Shown: in pieces, positions 5,829-8,496 of the stretch | Layout of the letters: each line of letters starts with the position of its first letter | Position numbering within the stretch: the first letter of the stretch is position 1 | From: Oscillospiraceae bacterium | Lineage (GTDB): Bacteria > Bacillota > Clostridia > Oscillospirales > Ruminococcaceae | DNA length: 8,496 nucleotides | Direction of reading: 5' to 3' | NCBI GenBank assembly: GCA_031285945.1 | Contig: JAITVF010000169.1 | Span: 1-8,496, forward strand | Notes under the pieces: model-generated | Told to the model about the DNA's origin: nothing | What the model saw: only the letters and a program-made list of their open reading frames with translations | The model's database searches: none | Program-made: the position numbers and the translations under genes

Positions 5829-6179
5829 TTGATAGGAGAAAGCATAGCCATTGTCGTGGTTTTGCTGGTGACTGCCTTTATGGGCGCCCGCGCCGGCAAA
5901 AAAGAGCTCACAAAGCTTACGCTGCCCTTTCTTTGCGTGCCCGCGTGTGTTCTTACTGGCGAGATGGCGCACTATTCCGTCCATCCCCTCGCGACCGCCG
6001 ATCCAGACGCCATCCGCATTGCCTCCGCGCTTATAGGCGCGGTGCTGGGCGGGGCGCTCTGTGCGCTGACCGCCAAGCTCATCCTGCCCCAAAAGGCGCG
6101 TTTCGCCTTTTTTACGGGCTGCCTGCTGGTAGTATTTTTGATGGCGCTGGCCTATATCATGCCGATTCTTGGCCGATAA
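5829..6179 (+). CDS. Small integral membrane protein of unknown function
   Basis: This 116-residue protein is not recognised. It starts at TTG 5829, chosen because a strong AAAGGAGG (5811-5818) lies 10 nt upstream. Hydrophobic segments lie at about residues 4-20, 31-44, 62-83 and 90-113, suggesting three or four membrane helices. Between the first two is the basic stretch RAGKKELTK. Between the second and third is HYSVHPLATADPDAIR. No catalytic or binding motif is seen. It lies 49 nt after the lipoprotein gene and 105 nt before the BofA-like gene on the same strand. This places it in the same likely transcript, but its job cannot be inferred. Confidence 0.7.
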   Translation: MIGESIAIVVVLLVTAFMGARAGKKELTKLTLPFLCVPACVLTGEMAHYSVHPLATADPDAIRIASALIGAVLGGALCALTAKLILPQKARFAFFTGCLLVVFLMALAYIMPILGR

Positions 6180-6246
6180 GCCCTCGCGGTCGATTATTTT
6201 AAGAGCTAAACGGCGTTCAGCCGGGACTTCCCGTTCTATTTTTATT

Positions 6247-6276
6247 CCCTTCGGTATATACTTTACCGAAGGGGAG
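6247..6276 (+). promoter_or_regulatory. Hairpin overlapping the Shine-Dalgarno of the BofA-like gene
   Basis: CCCTTCGGTA (6247-6256) and TACCGAAGGG (6264-6273) form a perfect 10-bp stem with a 7-nt loop. The 3' arm contains the first three G of the ribosome site GGGGAG (6271-6276), which sits 8 nt before the ATG. In the folded mRNA the site would be partly hidden. No T-run follows, so it is not an intrinsic terminator. Confidence 0.6.
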
Positions 6277-6284
6277 ATTTGTCC

Positions 6285-6539
6285 ATGAATACGAGCTTTT
6301 GGTTTGCCGCACTGCTTCTTTGCGCGGGCGTTATTCTCTTTGTATGCTACGCCCGCACCGGAAAAATGTTCAGGTGCGTTCTCTTTACCGCCTTTACCGG
6401 CGCTCTTGCCCTGGGGGTTATCAGAATACTGTGCAACTTTTTTCCCATAGGCCTCGCGGTTACCCCCTACTCTCTGCTGACCTCCCTCTTTCTGGGCGTC
6501 CCGGGAGTACTGACCATGCTGCTGATGCTGGTAATTTGA
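6285..6539 (+). CDS. BofA-like small membrane protein (pro-sigmaK processing inhibitor family)
   Basis: The 84-residue product has two or three hydrophobic segments. Its C-terminal half reads ILCNFFPIGLAVTPYSLLTS then LFLGVPGVLTMLLML. This matches the BofA pattern of an Asn before the last segment, a Pro/Asn-rich turn, Thr/Ser, and a G(I/V)PG motif near the end. In Bacillus subtilis BofA holds the SpoIVFA/SpoIVFB complex in the forespore outer membrane and delays cleavage of pro-sigmaK. In Clostridia, BofA-like proteins occur in spore formers but the role is less clear. The ATG at 6285 is chosen for the GGGGAG at 6271-6276; a TTG two codons earlier is too close to that site. Similarity is by pattern only, so the assignment is probable, not certain. 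Confidence 0.65.
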   Translation: MNTSFWFAALLLCAGVILFVCYARTGKMFRCVLFTAFTGALALGVIRILCNFFPIGLAVTPYSLLTSLFLGVPGVLTMLLMLVI

Positions 6540-6553
6540 CCTTGCGGGAATGA

Positions 6554-6573
6554 TATAGTTGCGATCAACTATA
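6554..6573. repeat. Short inverted repeat after the BofA-like gene
   Basis: TATAGTTG (6554-6561) and CAACTATA (6566-6573) form a perfect 8-bp stem with a CGAT loop, 14 nt after the stop. Only a weak T-rich stretch (CTGTTTCC) follows on the plus strand. It could be a poor terminator for the plus-strand run or a protein-binding palindrome. Confidence 0.4.
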
Positions 6574-6585
6574 CTGTTTCCACAC

Positions 6586-6633
6586 AAAAAGGCACGCCGT
6601 CACTGCGAGCTTTGCCCGCAGTGACGGCGTGCC
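6586..6633 (-). terminator. Strong intrinsic terminator, minus strand
   Basis: Arms 6591-6607 and 6617-6633 are perfect 17-bp complements around a 9-nt loop. On the minus strand the hairpin is followed by TTTTT (6590-6586), a good intrinsic terminator. On the plus strand what follows is GCTAATATG, without a T-run, so termination in that direction is less certain. Confidence 0.75.
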
Positions 6634-6765
6634 GCTAATATGTTATAGAGGGCGATTAATGCTACTCCACGATTAAAATCATTTCAGCCTTGCGGCCTGT
6701 TTTGCGTCCTTCTTGCACGTTGTACTCACCCAAAATCCGGCAAATTTCAGGCAAAAGCACGAACT
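6586..6765 (-). ncRNA. Candidate small RNA gene with its own promoter and terminator
   Basis: A near-consensus promoter at 6772-6800 and the 17-bp terminator at 6586-6633 bracket about 180 nt on the minus strand with no annotated gene. The predicted RNA contains a GCC-GCAA-GGC tetraloop hairpin (6696-6687), preceded by GGACGCAAAA (6709-6700). A 36-codon ORF (6772-6662, from MLQFVLLPEICR to AEMILIVE) lies in the same place. Its ATG is 7 nt upstream of the expected transcript start and has no ribosome site, so I favour a non-coding RNA. I cannot match it to a known RNA family. It could also be a decayed element or an untranslated leader. Confidence 0.45.
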
Positions 6766-6771
6766 GGAGCA

Positions 6772-6800
6772 TTTATAAAACCACTAGCAAGGAGTGCCAA
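6772..6800 (-). promoter_or_regulatory. SigA-type promoter for the candidate small RNA
   Basis: On the minus strand, TTGGCA (6800-6795) and TATAAA (6777-6772) are separated by exactly 17 nt, and each differs from consensus at one base. Start is expected near 6765. The -35 box abuts the methyltransferase ribosome site (AAGGAG, 6789-6794) and lies within its leader. Confidence 0.5.
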
Positions 6801-6805
6801 ATAGA

Positions 6806-7423
6806 ATGAATAAAAACGACAGCCGGTACGAATCCCGATCCGCCGCCGTATACAACGCCCTGGCAAACGACTACGAAAACACATTTGACGGACGGTTTAC
6901 GCAAAAGTTCAAGACTATGCTTGTCGAAGCTGTAAAGCTGCAAGACGGCTACAACGTTTTAGACGTAGCCTGTGGCAATGGCCGGCTTCTCAAAATGTTC
7001 GCGGACAAATGCGCGATCAATGGGTACGGCACCGATATTTCAGGTAACATGATAGCGCAGGCAAGGCGGCTAAATCCCTTAATGGAGTTTTCAGTCGGGC
7101 GCTGCGAGCAAACCCCCTTTGCCGGCGGCACGTTTGACGTAATTACGGTATGCGCCGCGTATCACCATTTCCCCGACGTTAAAAGCTTTGCTCAAGAAGC
7201 ATACCGGCTGCTAAAAACACAGGGCAAAATCTACATAGCGGACATATACTACCCGCGGGCGATCCGCGCGGTCTGCAACCCGTTTATACGCTTTTCCAAA
7301 GCGGGCGACGTAAAGCTTTACTCCCCCCAAGAAATCATCGCTACCCTATATGACGCAGGGCTTAACGGCGCGAATCATATAATCGACGGCCATGTGCAGA
7401 TTGTCAGCGCCCGCCGCGAATAA
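6806..7423 (+). CDS. Class I SAM-dependent methyltransferase (Methyltransf_11 type)
   Basis: The 205-residue product has motif I VLDVACGNGR at residues 51-60 and the acidic residue after strand 2 at D77 in YGTDIS. FDVITVCAAYHHF provides motif II and post-II, and LLKTQGKIYIADIYYP the typical fifth strand and motif III. These place it in the UbiE/Methyltransf_11 group, which methylates small molecules using S-adenosylmethionine in the cytoplasm. The acceptor is not predictable. The N-terminal AAVYNALANDYENTF is the usual lead-in helix. The ATG at 6806 is chosen because AAGGAG (6789-6794) is 11 nt upstream; an in-frame GTG at 6794 overlaps that site. It converges with the Nudix gene, with 52 nt between stops and no clear terminator there. 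Confidence 0.88.
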   Translation: MNKNDSRYESRSAAVYNALANDYENTFDGRFTQKFKTMLVEAVKLQDGYNVLDVACGNGRLLKMFADKCAINGYGTDISGNMIAQARRLNPLMEFSVGRCEQTPFAGGTFDVITVCAAYHHFPDVKSFAQEAYRLLKTQGKIYIADIYYPRAIRAVCNPFIRFSKAGDVKLYSPQEIIATLYDAGLNGANHIIDGHVQIVSARRE

Positions 7424-7475
7424 GCTGTTTCTCTGCCTGGGGCGAGGCCGCAGTCCGCCGCAGTTACGGTTCTTA

Positions 7476-7982
7476 TCAAGGATAACCCCGGTAGAATTCA
7501 TCCAGGCCGATTTCGGCCAAGGGGACAAATTCGCCTTTATCGTGCAGCTTAAGTATTTCCTCCCGCGCGGCCCATCTTGCCGCGATGGTTTCGCCTTTTT
7601 GAGGCACAAAGCCTTCAATATCAAAATCCATCTCAAAAAGCCATACGTCCATAAAGCAGCTAAAGCCTGGGGCCATAGCCCTTTTGGTACAGATTAGACA
7701 GCCCTTTTCAGCTAAAAGGGTAAATCCCGTTTCCTCGTGGAATTCCCGCATCGCCGCCTCAATGCTCGTTTCTCCCGCAATGGCGACTCCGCCCGTGTTT
7801 TCCCATAAGCCAGGCATGTAGTCTTTCTGCGCCCGTTTGGTTATAAGATACAGGCCCTGGCTGTTCTGTACGATAACAAATACAACAAGGCCAAAGTCGC
7901 CATCCGCTCTCGGCTGGCGGCGGAGGCGCGTTCTGCCCGTAAGCTTTTTGTTTGCGTCATATATATCTATCCGCTCGTCCAT
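7476..7982 (-). CDS. Nudix hydrolase (IDI/YfcD-like subgroup)
   Basis: The 168-residue product contains a perfect Nudix box, Gx5Ex7REUxEExGU, at residues 65-87: GVAIAGE, TSIEAAM, then REFHEETGF. The catalytic glutamates E83 and E84 are present. The N-terminus, DERIDIYDANKKLTGRTRLR, resembles the lead-in of the isopentenyl-diphosphate isomerase-like and YfcD-like Nudix proteins. LYLITKRAQKDYMPGLWENT is typical of the same group. Function would be hydrolysis of a nucleoside diphosphate derivative or related pyrophosphate; isomerase activity is less likely but not excluded. The start follows GGAGG (minus strand, 7991-7987) with only 4 nt spacing. It lies 46 nt downstream of the DnaC-like gene on the same strand, so they may share a transcript. 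Confidence 0.9.
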   Translation of the reverse strand: MDERIDIYDANKKLTGRTRLRRQPRADGDFGLVVFVIVQNSQGLYLITKRAQKDYMPGLWENTGGVAIAGETSIEAAMREFHEETGFTLLAEKGCLICTKRAMAPGFSCFMDVWLFEMDFDIEGFVPQKGETIAARWAAREEILKLHDKGEFVPLAEIGLDEFYRGYP

Positions 7983-8028
7983 TTATCCTCCGACGGCCGG
8001 CGCGTTTTTACCCGCAAGCAGTATAATA

Positions 8029-8496
8029 TCAACCCGCGGCTTCCTTCTTGCGGATAAAGCGTATATCCTTGCCCGCAAATCGCAGAACACGGTAGCCGCA
8101 TATAAGGCGGGAAACCATCCTCTGGGAATATTTCGCCTCTATTTCCACCGGCTCCAGGTTGGTGTTTACCACGGTGGGGCGCCCTTCCGTCAGCCGCGTA
8201 TTTATAACGTTAAAAAGGGCCGCGGCCGTAAACTGGGTAGAAAACTCGGTGCCCAGATCGTCGAGCGCTAAAAGATCACAGTTTAAAAAGATATCGGCCG
8301 CCCCTTCGGCCTTTGGGTCGCGCGAGAATTTTTCGGCCTCGAGGGCGTCCATCATACGCTGAGCTGAGGAGTAAACCACGCCGTAGCCCGCCATGGCGAC
8401 AGCCCTTGCCATGGCTACTGAAAGATGGGTTTTCCCGAGGCCGGTTCTTCCCAGTAGGAGCAGGCTTTCGCTTTTTGCGTTAAAGCCCTCCGCCCA
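8029..8496 (-). CDS. DnaC/DnaI/IstB-type AAA+ ATPase, N-terminus beyond the window
   Basis: The frame is open from the last base of the window to TGA at 8029-8031, giving 155 residues. It shows Walker A LLLGRTGLGKTH, Walker B DLLALDDLGTE, a sensor-1 Asn in VVNTNLE, and the sensor-2 region YSQRMVSRLICGYRVLRF followed by GKDIRF. This ending is characteristic of DnaC/DnaI helicase loaders and their IstB relatives. DnaI-type proteins load the replicative helicase onto DNA. Chromosomal context with no IS21 istA nearby favours a housekeeping helicase loader over IstB. The missing N-terminal domain, which would contact the helicase, lies past 8496. An internal ATG at 8412 is not the start because Walker A lies upstream of it. 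Confidence 0.88.
   Translation of the reverse strand, partial: WAEGFNAKSESLLLLGRTGLGKTHLSVAMARAVAMAGYGVVYSSAQRMMDALEAEKFSRDPKAEGAADIFLNCDLLALDDLGTEFSTQFTAAALFNVINTRLTEGRPTVVNTNLEPVEIEAKYSQRMVSRLICGYRVLRFAGKDIRFIRKKEAAG

Noticed and set aside
6222..6246. CGGG-ACTT-CCCG followed by a T-rich run as a terminator before the BofA-like gene
   Set aside because: The stem is only 4 bp, too weak to call a terminator.
5808..6587. Long open frame of 259 codons on the minus strand opposite the small membrane protein and the BofA-like gene
   Set aside because: It spans two convincing plus-strand genes with good ribosome sites, and its translation is rich in Lys/Gly/Gln with no fold pattern, as expected from the antisense of hydrophobic codons.
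6687..6709. Resemblance to a c-di-GMP-I riboswitch (GGACGCAAA and a GNRA hairpin, minus strand)
   Set aside because: The conserved GGCAAACC part before it and the second stem with its receptor are missing, and no gene lies downstream on that strand.
6662..6772. 36-codon ORF on the minus strand as a protein gene
   Set aside because: Its ATG overlaps the -10 box and lies before the expected transcript start, without a ribosome site. An open run of 36 codons is not unlikely by chance.
8015..8031. TTATACT on the minus strand as a promoter for the Nudix gene
   Set aside because: No -35 box lies at the right distance; read-through from the DnaC-like gene is simpler.

Overview
The window looks like chromosome from a spore-forming, moderately GC-rich member of the Clostridia (Oscillospiraceae/Ruminococcaceae-like). 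This is inferred from gene content: an M16 peptidase next to lgt, a DUF4358-type lipoprotein after a membrane-anchored SGNH hydrolase, a BofA-like small membrane protein, and a DnaC/DnaI-type ATPase. No rRNA or tRNA gene and no CRISPR array is visible.

Layout. Positions 2-736 are the C-terminal half of an M16-family peptidase and 853-1887 is lgt, both on the plus strand. From about 1937 to 3553 an IS110-family element lies in the opposite orientation, with its transposase at 1995-3254 on the minus strand. A plus-strand run follows: an MBL-fold hydrolase (3581-4303), an SGNH hydrolase (4395-5297), a lipoprotein (5312-5779), a small membrane protein (5829-6179) and a BofA-like protein (6285-6539). 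An intergenic stretch (6540-6805) holds strong hairpins and a candidate minus-strand small RNA with its own promoter and terminator. A SAM methyltransferase (6806-7423, plus) then converges on a minus-strand pair, a DnaC-like ATPase (8029-8496, cut by the window edge) and a Nudix hydrolase (7476-7982).

The most interesting part is the IS110 element. It has the DEDD tetrad and the C-terminal serine expected of RNA-guided (bridge RNA) recombinases. It also has about 220 nt of structured non-coding DNA between a good minus-strand promoter and the transposase start. Within that RNA, one segment matches the genomic flank just outside the right end at 13 of 14 positions. A second segment matches the element's own left end at 9 of 10 positions, starting in the shared end sequence. 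These are what target-binding and donor-binding guides should look like. Both matches abut the same 5-bp sequence, CCTCG, which occurs once at each end. Removing the element between the two CCTCG copies rebuilds an uninterrupted reading frame from a ribosome site and TTG start just after lgt into the MBL gene. The element ends, the guides and the empty site were all deduced from this one sequence and agree with each other.

How genes may work together: Lgt lipidates prolipoproteins, and the lipobox protein at 5312-5779 is a likely local substrate. The SGNH and lipoprotein genes are nearly contiguous and probably co-transcribed. The BofA-like gene has a 10-bp hairpin whose 3' arm overlaps its Shine-Dalgarno, suggesting translational control.
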